Source of the DNA: Eubacterium sp.
GTDB taxonomy: Bacteria > Bacillota > Clostridia > Lachnospirales > Lachnospiraceae
NCBI GenBank assembly: GCA_003486385.1
Contig: DNFT01000017.1
Location: forward strand, 1 to 59,852
Direction of reading: 5' to 3'
Length of the DNA: 59,852 nucleotides
The notes beneath the pieces were generated by a model. That model did not search any database, was not told where the DNA came from, and saw nothing but the letters and a program-made list of their open reading frames with translations. Shown piece after piece: positions 59,807 through 59,852 of the stretch. A program made the position numbers and the translations under genes. Position 1 is the stretch's first letter. Every line of letters begins with the position of its first letter.

Positions 59807-59852
59807 ATGCATATCAGCTCAGTTGTCCGAAGCAAGATGTTCTACACGTTCG

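Overview
The window looks like chromosome of a Gram-positive anaerobe of the family Lachnospiraceae (Clostridia); I cannot fix the genus. The reasons are strong GGAGG ribosome binding sites, a Flp/Tad pilus operon with Flp1-like pilin and DUF5702 parts, a thyX-type thymidylate synthase, a pyruvate formate-lyase with its activase, the gdpP-rplI-dnaB trio, MecA, and a plant-glycan locus built on ABC permeases, YesL proteins and LacI/AraC regulators. No rRNA, tRNA, CRISPR array, prophage or intact insertion sequence was seen.

Layout. 0-0.4 kb: a DUF2508 gene. 0.6-10.6 kb: one long plus-strand Tad operon behind a consensus promoter, in the order CpaE-like ATPase, CpaF, TadB, TadC, Flp pilin, DUF5702 protein, TadE-like protein, prepilin peptidase, second TadE-like protein, FHA protein. 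10.6-12.7 kb: a rhomboid protease and a flavodoxin-SCP2 fusion. 12.8-20.7 kb: housekeeping genes (histidine kinase, HIT, murG, TSCPD protein, MTA/SAH nucleosidase, 2-hydroxyacid dehydrogenase, thyX) and an SGNH esterase lipoprotein.

20.9-45.7 kb: a beta-mannan (or glucomannan) utilisation region. A minus-strand pair, amylo-1,6-glucosidase-like enzyme plus AraC regulator, diverges from a 21-kb plus-strand run: GH26 mannanase lipoprotein with CBM35, YesL, a 996-residue solute-binding protein fused to carbohydrate-binding modules, two permeases, an NHL-propeller protein, a Yip1 protein, a DUF5696 protein, two more permeases, a lipoprotein with three near-identical repeats, a second solute-binding protein, YesL, a LacI regulator, a GH130 mannoside phosphorylase and a cytoplasmic GH5. 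The inferred flow is extracellular cleavage by GH26, capture and import by two ABC systems that lack their own ATPase, then cytoplasmic breakdown by GH5 and GH130. A 58-bp near-perfect palindrome lies between the two divergent promoters.

45.9-50.7 kb: gdpP, rplI, dnaB and a MerR regulator. 50.8-54.9 kb: a minus-strand fermentation cluster in which pyruvate formate-lyase is split. The 702-residue pflB has the Cys-Cys active site but stops before the glycyl-radical domain; that domain is a separate 81-residue gene downstream, and a 68-residue partial copy lacking the glycine motif lies between. pflA and a 2[4Fe-4S] ferredoxin follow. The gene ends here are surrounded by direct and inverted copies of themselves. 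55.3-59.8 kb: a DUF1858 protein, MecA with a long acidic/Ser-rich linker, a soluble Ser/Thr kinase fused to a MinD-like domain whose P-loop has lost its lysine, a second MinD-like protein with the same loss in a 158-nt overlapping frame, and a small unknown protein. A related ~60-bp element closes both ends of the window in inverted orientation.

Most notable candidates for undescribed biology are the split pyruvate formate-lyase locus, the NHL/Yip1/DUF5696 membrane set inside the mannan locus, and the kinase plus pseudo-MinD pair, which may be linked to the Tad operon through its FHA protein.
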